In this document: piece after piece, positions 45,334 through 54,942 of the stretch
Layout: each line of letters starts with the position of its first letter
Numbering within the stretch: position 1 is the first letter of the stretch
Assembly: GCF_010731795.1 (NCBI RefSeq)
Contig: NZ_AP022591.1
Span: 2,604,001-2,668,000, forward strand
Direction of reading: 5' to 3'
DNA length: 64,000 bases
Source: Mycolicibacterium celeriflavum
Lineage (GTDB): Bacteria; Actinomycetota; Actinomycetes; Mycobacteriales; Mycobacteriaceae
Program-made: the position numbers and the translations under genes
Notes under the pieces: generated by a model
The model's input: only the letters and a program-made list of their open reading frames with translations
Database searches by the model: none
What the model was told of the DNA's origin: nothing

Positions 45334-45401
45334 CGCTTCCTCCTTCAGACCAAGAACTCCGCTGAGTCAACGCTTAGCCGGGCTCCGCAAGTTCCGCCGG
45401 T

Positions 45402-46409
45402 TCAGCCGTGCCGGTTCACGGTGTAGTCGACCAGCATCGCCAGGGCGTGGCGACCGGGCCCCTCGGGCAGGTTGGCGAGCTCCTCGCGGGCCTGCACCGC
45501 GTACTGCGCGACGGTCTGCTTGGCCTTCACCATCCCGGGCGAGGCACGCAACAGCCGCAGCGCCTCGGCGACGTCGTGGTCGTCCTGCACCGGCCCGGCC
45601 AGCAGTTCCCGCAACCGGTCGCCGTCGGGGCCCGTTTCGCGTAGCGCATAGAGCACGGGGAGGGTGTGCACGCCCTCGCGCAGGTCGGTGCCGGGCACCT
45701 TGCCGGATTCGTCGGGATCGCTGTCGATGTCGATTATGTCGTCGGAGATCTGGAACGCCGTGCCGACGATGCCGCCGAGGCGGCTCAACCGCTCGATCTG
45801 CTCCTCGCCGGCGCCGGAGAACGTCGCACCGAACCGGCCGGACGCCGCGATCAGGCATGCGGTCTTCTCGTAGACCACTTTGAGGTAGTGCTCGACGGAG
45901 TCGACGTGCTCAGCGGCGCCGCGGGTCTCGCGCATCTGGCCGGTCACCAACTGGGCGAAGGTGTCGGCGATGATGCGCACCGCCTCGGGCCCGAGCCGGC
46001 TGACGAGACGCGACGCCGTGGCGAACAGATAGTCGCCAGCCAGGATCGCGATGTTGTTGCCCCAGCGGGCGTTGGCGCTGTCGGCGCCGCGACGGACCTC
46101 CGCCTCGTCCATCACGTCGTCGTGGTACAGCGTCGCCAGGTGCACCAGCTCTATGACCGCGCCGGCGACGGTGACCTGCCACGCGTCGGGCTCGGGGCCC
46201 AGCTGCGCCGACAGCACCGTGAACAGCGGACGGAACCGCTTGCCACCCGCCTGGAACAGGTGCTGGACCGCGTCGGCCATCAGCTCGTCGGCTTTGCCCA
46301 GCTCAGTGGCCATCAAGTCCTCGATGCGGGCCACGCCGTCCCGGACATCCTGCGCAAAAGCGGGATCCCCGAAGTCGACCCCCGCCACCACGGTCGCTGG
46401 TGTCCTCAC
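45402..46409 (-). CDS. grcC1: Polyprenyl diphosphate synthase (GrcC1-type)
   Basis: The 335-residue protein has the first aspartate-rich motif DDVMD (residues 97-101), the second in FQISDDIIDIDSD near residue 225, GGKRFRP and TGQMRETRG. It condenses isopentenyl diphosphate into a long-chain polyprenyl diphosphate, probably the menaquinone side chain. GTG 46409 gives MRTPATVVAGVDFG, matching the M. tuberculosis protein as I recall it. The frame is open far upstream without homology. Only 21 bases separate its start from that of the divergent reductase gene. Confidence 0.95.
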   Translation of the reverse strand: MRTPATVVAGVDFGDPAFAQDVRDGVARIEDLMATELGKADELMADAVQHLFQAGGKRFRPLFTVLSAQLGPEPDAWQVTVAGAVIELVHLATLYHDDVMDEAEVRRGADSANARWGNNIAILAGDYLFATASRLVSRLGPEAVRIIADTFAQLVTGQMRETRGAAEHVDSVEHYLKVVYEKTACLIAASGRFGATFSGAGEEQIERLSRLGGIVGTAFQISDDIIDIDSDPDESGKVPGTDLREGVHTLPVLYALRETGPDGDRLRELLAGPVQDDHDVAEALRLLRASPGMVKAKQTVAQYAVQAREELANLPEGPGRHALAMLVDYTVNRHG

Positions 46410-46430
46410 ACTGCCAACATACTGGGAACC

Positions 46431-47651
46431 ATGGACACACGAGCGGACGTGGTTGTCGTGGGGGCCGGACCCGCCGGTTCTGCCGCCGCCGCATGGGCAT
46501 GTCGGGCCGGCCGCGATGTGCTCGTCATCGACTCCGCGCAGTTTCCGCGCGACAAGGCCTGCGGCGACGGGCTCACCCCGCGCGCAGTGCTGGAGATGCA
46601 ACGGCTGGGCCTGGGTTCGTGGCTGGCCGGGCGGGTGCAGCACCGCGGCCTTCGGATGTCGGGGTTCGGCGCCGACGTCGAAGTCGAGTGGCCGGGCCCG
46701 TCGTTCCCCACGACGTCGAGCGCCGTGCCACGGACCGAACTCGACGACCGGATCCGCATGGTGGCGGCCGACGACGGTGCAAAAATGATGCTCGGCGTGA
46801 AAGCCGTTGGTGTGCGCCATGGTTCGTCGGGACGTGCGGAGGCGGTCGTGCTCGACTCGGGTGCCGAGATCGGGTGCGGTGAGTTGATCGTCGCCGACGG
46901 CGCGCGTTCGACGCTGGGTCGCCTGCTGGGCCGCGAGTGGCATCAGGAGACGGTCTACGGCGTGGCGGTCCGCGGGTACATCGCGACTCCGCGGGCAAGC
47001 GAGCCGTGGATCACGTCGCACCTGGAACTGCGCTCACCCGAGGGCAAGGTGCTGCCCGGATACGGCTGGATCTTCCCGCTCGGCAACGGCGAGGTGAACA
47101 TCGGCGTCGGGGCGCTCGCCACCGCGAAGCGGCCGGCCGATGCGGCGCTGCGGCCGCTGATGTCGTACTACACCCGCCTGCGCCGCGAAGAGTGGGGCTT
47201 CGACGGGGAACCGCGCGCCGGGTTGTCGGCGCTGCTGCCGATGGGCGGCGCGGTGTCGGGCGTCGCCGGGCCGAACTGGATGCTGATCGGCGACGCCGCC
47301 GCATGCGTCAATCCGTTGAACGGCGAGGGCATCGACTACGGGCTCGAGACCGGGCGGCTGGCGGCCGAACTGCTGGGCACCGGCGATTTGACCGCGGCGT
47401 GGCCGGCGGTGCTCTCGGCGCATTACGCACGCGGGTTTTCCGTCGCGCGCAGGCTGGCCTTGTTGTTGACGTTCCCGCGGTTCCTGCCGTCGACGGGACC
47501 GCTCGCCATGCGGTCGGCGGCCTTGATGACCATCGCGGTCCGGGTGATGGGCAATTTCGTCACCGACGAGGACGAGGACTGGACCGCTCGGGTCTGGCGC
47601 GGCGCCGGCCTGCTGTCGCGGCGCATCGACGACCGCGCGCCCTTCAGTTAA
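46431..47651 (+). CDS. Geranylgeranyl reductase-family flavoprotein (Rv0561c-like)
   Basis: The 406-residue protein has the FAD motif VVVVGAGPAGSAAAAWACRA, the family block RDKACGDGLTPRAV and the second FAD motif LIGDAAACVNPLNGEGIDYG near residue 285. It is expected to saturate an isoprene unit of the menaquinone side chain (MenJ activity is reported for Rv0561c). ATG 46431 is chosen by FAD-motif spacing; the upstream extension of the frame is antisense to grcC1. Divergence with grcC1 gives coordinated menaquinone tail synthesis. Confidence 0.93.
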   Translation: MDTRADVVVVGAGPAGSAAAAWACRAGRDVLVIDSAQFPRDKACGDGLTPRAVLEMQRLGLGSWLAGRVQHRGLRMSGFGADVEVEWPGPSFPTTSSAVPRTELDDRIRMVAADDGAKMMLGVKAVGVRHGSSGRAEAVVLDSGAEIGCGELIVADGARSTLGRLLGREWHQETVYGVAVRGYIATPRASEPWITSHLELRSPEGKVLPGYGWIFPLGNGEVNIGVGALATAKRPADAALRPLMSYYTRLRREEWGFDGEPRAGLSALLPMGGAVSGVAGPNWMLIGDAAACVNPLNGEGIDYGLETGRLAAELLGTGDLTAAWPAVLSAHYARGFSVARRLALLLTFPRFLPSTGPLAMRSAALMTIAVRVMGNFVTDEDEDWTARVWRGAGLLSRRIDDRAPFS

Positions 47652-47856
47652 AGCGCTCTTTGTTCGCGGCGGTGGAGACCGTGAGGCCCAACGCGATCAG
47701 CACGTCTGCGGCGGTGATGAACAGACCGAACCAGTACGCCCACCTCACCGTGGGATCCGGCTGCGAGGCGAAGTACATGATCAAGAAGATCGGCCCGACG
47801 ATGCCGAAGACGAACATCATCGCCTGATACATCAGGTAACGCTTGAACGTCTCCAT
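47644..47856 (-). CDS. Small membrane protein with two helices
   Basis: The 70-residue protein METFKRYLMYQAMMFVFGIV... has two hydrophobic segments, about residues 9-29 and 40-60. The frame extends upstream without membrane-protein character. It overlaps the reductase 3' end by eight bases, tail to tail. Function is unknown. Confidence 0.7.
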   Translation of the reverse strand: METFKRYLMYQAMMFVFGIVGPIFLIMYFASQPDPTVRWAYWFGLFITAADVLIALGLTVSTAANKERFN

Positions 47857-47876
47857 CGCAAGGCAGAATATCGCGG

Positions 47877-48317
47877 GTGGCTCAGGTGTACCGCGCTCCG
47901 ATGCGGTCCCGCCGCGACGACATCGATCCGCAGGGGGCGGTAGATCGCGCGCTGGAGTCGGGTCTCGTCGGGTTCGGCGATACGGGTTTCGATGACCGGT
48001 CGGCTCGTCGAATCGCGCGGTTCGCGGACATCGAGGACGGGTCGTTCGTCTGGACCCGCGACGCGGACGGGCTGTTCTGGGTAGGCCGCATCGACGGTCC
48101 GTATCGCCGCGATGACGACGCGGATGCTGTCGCCGTCGACCTGGTACACGTGCGGCCATGCCGCTGGCTTGCCGAACCGATACTCCAATCGGACGTTCCC
48201 GCAGCCGTTCTCGCGACATTCGGCCGAGGTGGCCGCAACTTCCAGCAGACCCACAGCCCAGATGTCGGCAAGCAGACGGAACGGATCTGGAACACCCGCA
48301 TCGGCCGAAACGTGTAG
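47877..48317 (+). CDS. Conserved hypothetical protein
   Basis: The 146-residue protein from GTG 47877 contains VDRALESGLVGFGDTGFDDR, SFVWTRDADGLFWVGRIDG and a C-terminal ATFGRGGRNFQQTHSPDVGK. It is acidic in the middle and has no membrane segment. I recall uncharacterised actinobacterial homologues but no function. It is divergent from the small membrane protein with 20 bases between. Confidence 0.7.
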   Translation: MAQVYRAPMRSRRDDIDPQGAVDRALESGLVGFGDTGFDDRSARRIARFADIEDGSFVWTRDADGLFWVGRIDGPYRRDDDADAVAVDLVHVRPCRWLAEPILQSDVPAAVLATFGRGGRNFQQTHSPDVGKQTERIWNTRIGRNV

Positions 48318-48423
48318 AGCCCGACTAACTGTAAGACAAGCTAGCGGATTTGTTCAGGGCCGGGTTGCGGGATTACGCTGGAACACAGAGGCGTTCAACT
48401 AGGCATCGGCGGAAGGAACCACG

Positions 48424-48666
48424 ATGCTCGGTCTGACAGTTCGACTTGTACTCGCCATGATCGCTGTTGCGGCAGCGGCATTGACTTCCGCTGCCATCGC
48501 ACCTGCCACGCCGCAGGGCCCGTGCGCCGATGTGCCTTTCGTCGGGCAGTGCACGCCGTGGCGCGATTCACCACGCAGTGCATCCTCCAATTCGAGGTTC
48601 GATCCGACCCTGCCCATCATCAAAAGCGACCCAGGCAATCCGCAACAGCCGACCGACTTCGGCTAG
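48424..48666 (+). CDS. Small secreted protein of unknown function
   Basis: The 80-residue protein has a signal peptide (VRLVLAMIAVAAAALTSAAIA). The short mature part has two cysteines (GPCADVPFVGQC) and a Pro/Asn-rich tail. GGAAGGAA precedes the ATG. Its end overlaps the esterase stop by four bases, tail to tail. Confidence 0.68.
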   Translation: MLGLTVRLVLAMIAVAAAALTSAAIAPATPQGPCADVPFVGQCTPWRDSPRSASSNSRFDPTLPIIKSDPGNPQQPTDFG

Positions 48667-49718
48667 CCGAGCGATTTGGCGAATCCGCTGACGTCGCGGA
48701 TGGATGCCTCGTAGACCTCGGGCAGGTAAGCGCCGAGTAGTAGATCGCCACCGTGGCAGGTGCCCGCCACCACGCGACCGACCGCGGGAACTCCCGCGCG
48801 GACCAGCCGCCGGTAGTAAGCCAGGCCTTCATCCCGAAGCGGATCCAGTTCGTTGACCGAAATAACGTGCGGTGGGAGGCCGTTGAGTTCATCATCGGTC
48901 GCTGCGGCCGCCCAGCAGGTGGCGTCGTCGGCATGGGAGCCGTCGGGATTGTAGATCGATCCGAGCAGCGCGAGTTGATGGCGGCTGACGAAGTATTCGT
49001 CGTTCTCCTCGAGCGACGGCAGGTCATCGCACTGCTCGAGCCAGCGGTTCGAGATGAATGGGCATTGCGCGTAGCAGCCGGCGATTTCGTGCATCCAGCC
49101 TTCGCGTTTGGCCTTGTGCGCGACCGTCAGTGTGAGGTTGCCGCCACCGGACTCACCGGACACGATCAGATGCGAGACACCGAGTTCGGTGCGGTTGGCC
49201 GCCACCCAGCGCACCGAGGCGGCGCAGTCGTTGAGGCCGGCCGGGAAAGGGTGCGGGCCGAGCTTGCCGCCGGAGTTTCGGAACTCCACGCCGACCACGA
49301 CGAGCCCTGTAGCGGCAAGGTATTCGCGGATCTTGCGATAGCCGGCGTCGGCTGCGCTGCCCAGCGCCATTCCGCCGCCGTGCAGGTGCACGACCGCGGG
49401 TAGCGGGCTGTGAGCATCGTCGGGGCGGCTGATGAACAGGGTGACGTCGTTGGCGTCCGGGCCGGCGATCGTCGTCGTGGTCGTGGTGACTCCGGACGCG
49501 ACGGGCAGGTTCGCGGTCAGCGCGTCGAGGATGGCGCCCATCCCCTCCTCGCTGATTGTCGCGAACGCGATGCGCTCCTCGAGTGGGGAGTCAAGAGTCA
49601 ACGGTGCGGCGGGAAGCCTTCCGTCGAGGCCGAACGGTGCGAAAGCCTTGACCATTCGCGGATCTGAGCGGGGATCGGTGCCGAGGGTGTGGTCTGGGTC
49701 GATCAAGCGTCCGTGCAT
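48663..49718 (-). CDS. Alpha/beta hydrolase of the hormone-sensitive lipase family
   Basis: The 351-residue protein has the oxyanion motif LHGGGMALG, nucleophile motif VSGESGGGN, acid in VNELDPLRDEG and His in GTCHGGDLL, the complete HSL-type set. ATG 49718 fits the family length; the frame is open to 49844 without homology. It should hydrolyse carboxyl esters or lipids. It stands next to the FAD oxidoreductase in the same direction with a 46-base gap. Confidence 0.87.
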   Translation of the reverse strand: MHGRLIDPDHTLGTDPRSDPRMVKAFAPFGLDGRLPAAPLTLDSPLEERIAFATISEEGMGAILDALTANLPVASGVTTTTTTIAGPDANDVTLFISRPDDAHSPLPAVVHLHGGGMALGSAADAGYRKIREYLAATGLVVVGVEFRNSGGKLGPHPFPAGLNDCAASVRWVAANRTELGVSHLIVSGESGGGNLTLTVAHKAKREGWMHEIAGCYAQCPFISNRWLEQCDDLPSLEENDEYFVSRHQLALLGSIYNPDGSHADDATCWAAAATDDELNGLPPHVISVNELDPLRDEGLAYYRRLVRAGVPAVGRVVAGTCHGGDLLLGAYLPEVYEASIRDVSGFAKSLG

Positions 49719-49764
49719 GGTCGAACGGTAGCGCGGCGCCCGGGCGCGCGACCGGGGTTTGTGA

Positions 49765-51546
49765 CTACCGCCGGGTGGGCCAGCGCGTGTCGACGATGTC
49801 GAGCAGATGCGGCAGGCCGGCGCGGTAACGGGCCCGATCGGCATTCTTGAACGGCACCCACCACGGCGCCTGGAACAACTCGACGATCTTCACCATGTCG
49901 CCGTTGTAGCCCGACGCCTGCAGCACGCCGTTGGCGGCATAGCGGCCGCCCTCGTTGGCACCTTCCATGGTGGTGACGTTCTGGTCGGTCTTGATCCACT
50001 CGCCGGCCAGAAAGAGATTGTCGATGCCGGTGACCGCGGTCGGGCGACGGTTCCACGACCCGGGGTCCTGGATGAACAACGGTTCGTCGTTGCGCACATC
50101 CGGTGTGCCCGAGTCGATGATCGCGGGGTCCAGGAACCAGGAGTGCACCATGTCGTCGTCGACGACCTTGTCGGTGTCGTTCAGATGGGCCTTGATCTGT
50201 GCCCACGCTTCTTTGGCGATCTCCTGCGGGGTGCAGTCCCGCGCGCTTCTGCGGTTGAAGTTGCCCGGTGTGCTCCAGTCCGAAATGATCGCGGACAGAC
50301 ACTCTTTGACCGTGCCGTCGCCGTACTTCGTCAGGCTCTTCTTCCAGAACTGCTCTTCGCTGATCGACGTGATCGCCCAGCCGGAGTCGACGTAGTTGAC
50401 GTGTCCCTTCGTCACGTCGACGCGCTCCTTGAGGTAGAACATCAGGCCGTTCATCCACTCGGTGCGCAGCAGCGCGATGTTGGCGAGCTGCGGGTCGGCC
50501 TCAAGCACATCGGGCGTCAGCACCGCGGCGAGTTTCTCGCACGGGATCGCCGAGACGTACCAGTCGGCGGTGACCTGTTGCGGCACACCGCTGGCGCTGA
50601 CCACGGTCGCGCCCTGAATGTGCTTGCCGTCGGCGGTGAGCCGTGCGAGCGCCTGGCCGACGCGGAACGTCACGCCCTGTTCGCGTAGGTACTCCACCCA
50701 GGGGTCGAGCCACTGCGAGCTGGTCGGCCCGTTGAGCACCCGGTCGAAACCCTTGTTGTCGAAGTCGTTTCCGAGCAGAAGTATCGACCAGACCGATGCC
50801 TCACCGACCAGGCCGATCGAATGTGCGCTGGCGTCTTTGGATTTCGAGGCGGCGAGGTTGCGGATGATGCCGTCGGCGAGGTAGCGGTTGTATTCGGCGG
50901 ACTTCTTGTTCGCGCCGATGTAGTCCTCCCACGTCATGTGCTCCCACTGGCCGAGTTTGCGTTCGGTGCAGCTGGTGACGTAGACGGCGAGTTTCTGTGC
51001 GGCGTAGACCGCTTCCAGCGGCGGCAGTCGAAACAGCGTCTCGAACACCGTGGCCACCGAGTCGATGAACGCCTTCGGGGTGATCGGATTCGGGATCATG
51101 GGCAGTGGGAACGGCAGCGGGATGGTCAGATCGTGCCGACCGAGCCCGGAATGCAGGTACGACGTCGCCCGCGTCAGGTTTTCCCAGGCGCCGTTGGCGT
51201 TGCCGGGGAACGGAACCCGTCGCATTGTGTCGGTGACGTTTCGATAGAAGCCGGGGAAGAACCGGAAGCCGTGCTCGGCGGGCAGCGGTGTCGGACCGGA
51301 GTTCGGTACCGGAATCGACCTTGCTTTACCGCCGAGCGCCTTGCGCTCGTACACCGTGACGGTGTAGCCGCGCTCGACGAGTTCGTGTGCCGCAGTCAGC
51401 CCCGCGATTCCGGCGCCGAAGACGGCGACCGACTTGCCGGGCGCCGCGCGAGCGGTCGGCGGTAACGCCATCAGGGCCGCCGCGGTGGCCGTGCCCATCA
51501 CGAACGACCGGCGCGACAACCGTCGCGATTCGCCCCCACCCGACAT
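49765..51546 (-). CDS. Tat-exported FAD-dependent amine-oxidase/phytoene-desaturase-like protein
   Basis: The 593-residue protein begins with a twin-arginine signal (SRRSFVMGTATAAALMALPP then TARA). It continues with VAVFGAGIAGLTAAHELVER, the FAD Rossmann motif, and YERKALGGKARS. The C-terminal FAD block is NLFLAGEWIKTDQNVTTMEG. AEHGFRFFPGFYRNV resembles hydroxysqualene dehydroxylase and carotenoid desaturases. Export by Tat with bound FAD is implied. The substrate, perhaps a terpenoid or lipid, is unknown. Confidence 0.87.
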   Translation of the reverse strand: MSGGGESRRLSRRSFVMGTATAAALMALPPTARAAPGKSVAVFGAGIAGLTAAHELVERGYTVTVYERKALGGKARSIPVPNSGPTPLPAEHGFRFFPGFYRNVTDTMRRVPFPGNANGAWENLTRATSYLHSGLGRHDLTIPLPFPLPMIPNPITPKAFIDSVATVFETLFRLPPLEAVYAAQKLAVYVTSCTERKLGQWEHMTWEDYIGANKKSAEYNRYLADGIIRNLAASKSKDASAHSIGLVGEASVWSILLLGNDFDNKGFDRVLNGPTSSQWLDPWVEYLREQGVTFRVGQALARLTADGKHIQGATVVSASGVPQQVTADWYVSAIPCEKLAAVLTPDVLEADPQLANIALLRTEWMNGLMFYLKERVDVTKGHVNYVDSGWAITSISEEQFWKKSLTKYGDGTVKECLSAIISDWSTPGNFNRRSARDCTPQEIAKEAWAQIKAHLNDTDKVVDDDMVHSWFLDPAIIDSGTPDVRNDEPLFIQDPGSWNRRPTAVTGIDNLFLAGEWIKTDQNVTTMEGANEGGRYAANGVLQASGYNGDMVKIVELFQAPWWVPFKNADRARYRAGLPHLLDIVDTRWPTRR

Positions 51547-51668
51547 CCCGCCACCGCCTTGTTCGCGGACCCTGTCGAGGCAACAAGTTAATGGTGATTC
51601 TCGTCACGGCACCGTACGACACGCCGAATGACACGGGTTTCGGCGGGACGAAGTTGTCGATTAAGTCG

Positions 51669-52361
51669 TCAGTGCAGCGGTTTGGTGGCCGCGTGCAACG
51701 CGACGATGCCGCCGGTCAGGTTGCGCCAGCGCACCGCCGACCAGCCGGCATCGGAGATCCGACGGGCCAGTTGCGCCTGGTCGGGCCAGGCCCGAATCGA
51801 CTCGGCGAGGTAGACGTAGGCGTCCGGGTTCGACGACACCGCCCGGGCGATCCGCGGCAGCGCCTGCATCAGGTACTCCTTGTACGCCGTGGCGAACACG
51901 CGGCTGGTCGGCGTAGAGAACTCGCACACCACCAGCCGGCCGCCGGGGCGGGTGACGCGCGCCATCTCGCGAAGGCCCGCGGTGTGGTCGACGACGTTGC
52001 GCAGCCCGAAGCTGATCGTCACCGCGTCGAAAACGCCGTCTGCGAACGGCAGTCGCGTCGCGTCGCCTGCCACCTTCGGCACGTCGCGGGAGCCTCCCGC
52101 GGACAGCATGCCGACGGAGAAGTCCGCCGCCACACACCAGGCGCCCGAGGTGGCCAACTCGACCGTCGACACCGCGGTGCCCGCCGCGAGGTCGAGCACC
52201 TTGTCCCCCGGCCCGATGCGCAGCGCCTCGCGCGTGGCCCGCCGCCAGAACCGGTCCTGCCCCAGCGACATCACGGTGTTGGTCAGGTCGTAGCGCCGGG
52301 CCACCGCGTCGAACATCGACGCCACATCGTGTGGGTCCTTCGCCAAGGTTGCGCGGCTCAT
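51669..52361 (-). CDS. menG: Demethylmenaquinone methyltransferase
   Basis: The 230-residue protein has UbiE/MenG signatures: [23 protein letters not shown] motif [15 protein letters not shown], and [18 protein letters not shown]-like [20 protein letters not shown] completes the set. It carries out the last step of menaquinone synthesis. It is downstream of mgtA in the same direction with a 43-base gap, matching Rv0557-Rv0558 order in M. tuberculosis from memory. Confidence 0.95.
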   Translation of the reverse strand: MSRATLAKDPHDVASMFDAVARRYDLTNTVMSLGQDRFWRRATREALRIGPGDKVLDLAAGTAVSTVELATSGAWCVAADFSVGMLSAGGSRDVPKVAGDATRLPFADGVFDAVTISFGLRNVVDHTAGLREMARVTRPGGRLVVCEFSTPTSRVFATAYKEYLMQALPRIARAVSSNPDAYVYLAESIRAWPDQAQLARRISDAGWSAVRWRNLTGGIVALHAATKPLH

Positions 52362-52404
52362 GCCGCCAACCGTAGCTGTGCCCCGTTGCGCCGGCGGAAG
52401 CTGG

Positions 52405-53535
52405 TCAGGCGGCGACGTGCCGGCGGCGCCGGCCGATCACGTCCTCGTAGTGGCCCAGGAGTTCGTCGCAGATCGTCGGCCAGGTCCGGTTGAGCACGCT
52501 GCGGCGCGCGGCCAGCGAATACCGTTGCCGCTCACAGATCAGATGATCGACGGACTGCGGCAGCCGATCCTCGAACTCGTCGACCGCCAGCAGCAGCCCC
52601 GTGCGGTAGGGGGCGACGAGGTCGCGTGGGCCGCCGGCGTTCGGCGCGATCACCGGCAGGCCCGACGCCATCGCCTCCTGCACGGCCTGGCAGAAGGTCT
52701 CGTGCTCGCCCGGATGCACGAACACATCCATGCTGGCGTACGCCCTCGCCAGCTCCCGGCCGTACAGCGCACCGGTGAAAACCGCTGTCGGCATGAGGTT
52801 TTGGAGCTTGGGCCGGTCGACGCCGTCGCCGACGATCACCAGTTGCAGGTCGTCGCGCGTCGCCAGGGTCGTCAGTCGCTCGACGTGTTTCTCCGGTGCC
52901 AGCCTGCCGACGAAGCCCACGAGCGGCCTGCCGTCGGGCGACCATTGTCGCCGCAGGTCGTCGTCGCGGGCCGAGGGCGCGAAGCCGGTGATGTCGACAC
53001 CGCGCGCCCACTTGTGAACCCGCGGAACGCGGTGAGCCATCAGGTTTTCCATCGCCGCGGTCGACGGCGCCAGTGTGCGGTCGGCGCGGCTGTGCAGATG
53101 ACGTGTCCACGCCCATGCGGCGCGGGCGGTGAAGCCGACGCCGTAGCTCTCGGCGAAACCCGCGACGTCGGTCTGGAATACGGCGACGGTCGGGACACCG
53201 AGGTGGCGCGCGGCGTGCAAACCGCCGTAGCCGAGCAACGCCGGCGAGGCCAAATGCACCACGTCGGGGCCGAATCCCCTTAGCACGCCGAGCATCCGGG
53301 GCCGTGGCACGCCGAGCGGTAGCGACGTGATCTTGGGAAACATCCGCGACGGCACCCGATGTACGCGGACGCCGTCGTGCACCCGGTCGGCGGGCGGTTC
53401 GCCGCGTGGGCTGTCGGGAGCGATGACCAGGGCTTCGTGTCCGGTGCGACGGAGATGCTCGATCACCCGCAGCACCGAGTTGGTGACGCCGTTGACATTC
53501 GGGAGGAACGACTCTGCGACGATTGCAACGCGCAC
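52405..53535 (-). CDS. mgtA: GT4-family GDP-mannose-dependent alpha-mannosyltransferase (MgtA-type)
   Basis: The 376-residue protein opens [20 protein letters not shown] and contains [20 protein letters not shown], and the nucleotide-sugar motif [20 protein letters not shown]. This is the classic GT-B retaining mannosyltransferase pattern. The M. tuberculosis counterpart Rv0557 acts in mannosylation of glucuronosyl-diacylglycerol (mannolipid and lipomannan-like precursors). It sits at the cytoplasmic face of the membrane. Identity relies on both sequence and synteny. Confidence 0.9.
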   Translation of the reverse strand: MRVAIVAESFLPNVNGVTNSVLRVIEHLRRTGHEALVIAPDSPRGEPPADRVHDGVRVHRVPSRMFPKITSLPLGVPRPRMLGVLRGFGPDVVHLASPALLGYGGLHAARHLGVPTVAVFQTDVAGFAESYGVGFTARAAWAWTRHLHSRADRTLAPSTAAMENLMAHRVPRVHKWARGVDITGFAPSARDDDLRRQWSPDGRPLVGFVGRLAPEKHVERLTTLATRDDLQLVIVGDGVDRPKLQNLMPTAVFTGALYGRELARAYASMDVFVHPGEHETFCQAVQEAMASGLPVIAPNAGGPRDLVAPYRTGLLLAVDEFEDRLPQSVDHLICERQRYSLAARRSVLNRTWPTICDELLGHYEDVIGRRRRHVAA

Positions 53536-53667
53536 GCCGAAATAATCTCAGCGAAGCGTGTCGCGAAGGTTGCCGTCAGGAAGATGGCATGCGAAGAACT
53601 CGTGCGTTCAACGGGAGCTGCGTAGCGTTGATGTCGAGTAACCTGCGCACAGGGAAGGGCGATTGAC

Positions 53668-54339
53668 ATGCGAATATCCCGAATCGCGGCGGTACTGGCG
53701 CTCTCCGCGCTGCTCGCCGCGGCGGGTTGCACCAAACACGTCGCCGGCACCGCGCAGCGCCATCCCGACCAACCCCCGCTGACGGTCAGCGAAGACGGTT
53801 ACGGCGTCGTCGCCGGGTTCGCCGACGCACCGGTTCGGATCGAGATCTTCACCGAACCGCAGTGCACCCATTGCGCTGACCTGCAGGCTGATTTCGGTGA
53901 CCAAATCGCCTACTACATCGGTGTCGGCCAGCTCGAGGTCACCTACCGCCCGCTGATCTTCCTCGACCAGGAGGCCGACGGTCATTCGGCGCGGGTGAGC
54001 AATGCGCTGTTCCTCGCCACCGAAGGCGGCGCGACAGGCACGCAGTTCCAACGCTTCGTCGAAGAGCTGTGGGCCAACCAGGATCCCGGCGGGTCAGGCC
54101 CCAGCGACGACGAGATGGCCGACATGGCCCGCTCGGCGGGTATGCCCGACGCCGTCGTCCAGCGGGTCGCCGGTGGCGGCTCGGCGGTGAACATCGTCGA
54201 GATGGACGAGAGCAACTTCGGGTACCTGTTCGACATCGACCCGCTCGCGACCGGTACGCCGACGGTCTACGACCTCGCCGCCGACGAGAGAATCGACATC
54301 TACGACAACGACTGGCTCGACAAGCTCATCCAGTCCTGA
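53668..54339 (+). CDS. DsbA-like thioredoxin-fold lipoprotein
   Basis: The 223-residue protein has a lipobox (LSALLAAAGCTK) and a thioredoxin-4/DsbA domain with active-site CTHC in IEIFTEPQCTHCADLQ, followed by YRPLIFLDQEADGHSARVSN and a cis-Pro loop near GTPTVYDL. It would act outside the membrane in disulfide formation or isomerisation. It is read against the surrounding menaquinone genes and so has its own promoter, divergent from mgtA. Confidence 0.85.
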   Translation: MRISRIAAVLALSALLAAAGCTKHVAGTAQRHPDQPPLTVSEDGYGVVAGFADAPVRIEIFTEPQCTHCADLQADFGDQIAYYIGVGQLEVTYRPLIFLDQEADGHSARVSNALFLATEGGATGTQFQRFVEELWANQDPGGSGPSDDEMADMARSAGMPDAVVQRVAGGGSAVNIVEMDESNFGYLFDIDPLATGTPTVYDLAADERIDIYDNDWLDKLIQS

Positions 54340-54354
54340 TTTCTCGGCAGAAAT

Positions 54355-54942
54355 TCACGTTCTGCGCGCAGAGATTCGGCGTTCGACGAGCGTCACGCCG
54401 GCCAGTGCGGCGGCGGCGATCACCCAGCCGACCACCGCGATCGAACTCGCCGGAATGATCGCCAACGCCGCGTTGCGATGCTGCACGCGAACGAGATCTG
54501 GGTTGTTGACGTCGTATTCGACGTAGATGTTCATTCCGGTCTCGAGCTCCGACGGATAGAGCACACCCAACTCCGGGCGGTACGTCACACGGTCGGGAGT
54601 GACGAACTCGATTGTCGACCGGCGCGGGCCGGCGCTGAGCACCGTCGCCTCGGCCACCCCGAGATGGCGTTCGATCTGCCGGTCATTGCGCCACGCGCCC
54701 AGCACCATCAACACCGACTGCAGCGTCACCAGGCAGCCGAGGATGACGATCCCGATGCGCACCCGACGGAACACCCGCTGCCGCCGCGTCTCGGTCGGGT
54801 CGGCCGTCAGCCGGGGAAGGAAACGACGCGTCCACCGGATCGGTTTCGTCCACCGGCCCGCGGCTACCGTCTCGCCCACAGCGGCCGTCTCGCTCACAGG
54901 GGCCGTGTCGTTCGCTGCGCTCACAGGGGCCGTCTCGCTCAC
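54355..54942 (-). CDS. DUF3592-type membrane protein (Rv0556-like)
   Basis: The 195-residue protein from GTG 54942 overlaps the menD stop by four bases (GTGA). Two membrane helices ([20 protein letters not shown] and [20 protein letters not shown]) flank an external beta domain ([34 protein letters not shown]). The N-terminal 30 residues are an Ser/Glu/Thr/Ala repeat ([20 protein letters not shown]) encoded by a short DNA repeat. Function is unknown; it is coupled to menD. Confidence 0.85.
   Translation of the reverse strand: MSETAPVSAANDTAPVSETAAVGETVAAGRWTKPIRWTRRFLPRLTADPTETRRQRVFRRVRIGIVILGCLVTLQSVLMVLGAWRNDRQIERHLGVAEATVLSAGPRRSTIEFVTPDRVTYRPELGVLYPSELETGMNIYVEYDVNNPDLVRVQHRNAALAIIPASSIAVVGWVIAAAALAGVTLVERRISARRT

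Noticed and set aside
45666-46430. Upstream extension of the geranylgeranyl reductase frame
   Set aside because: It is antisense to grcC1 and has no family character; the FAD motif begins right after ATG 46431.
46410-47021. Upstream extension of the grcC1 frame
   Set aside because: Arg/His-rich sequence antisense to the reductase gene; family homology begins at GTG 46409.
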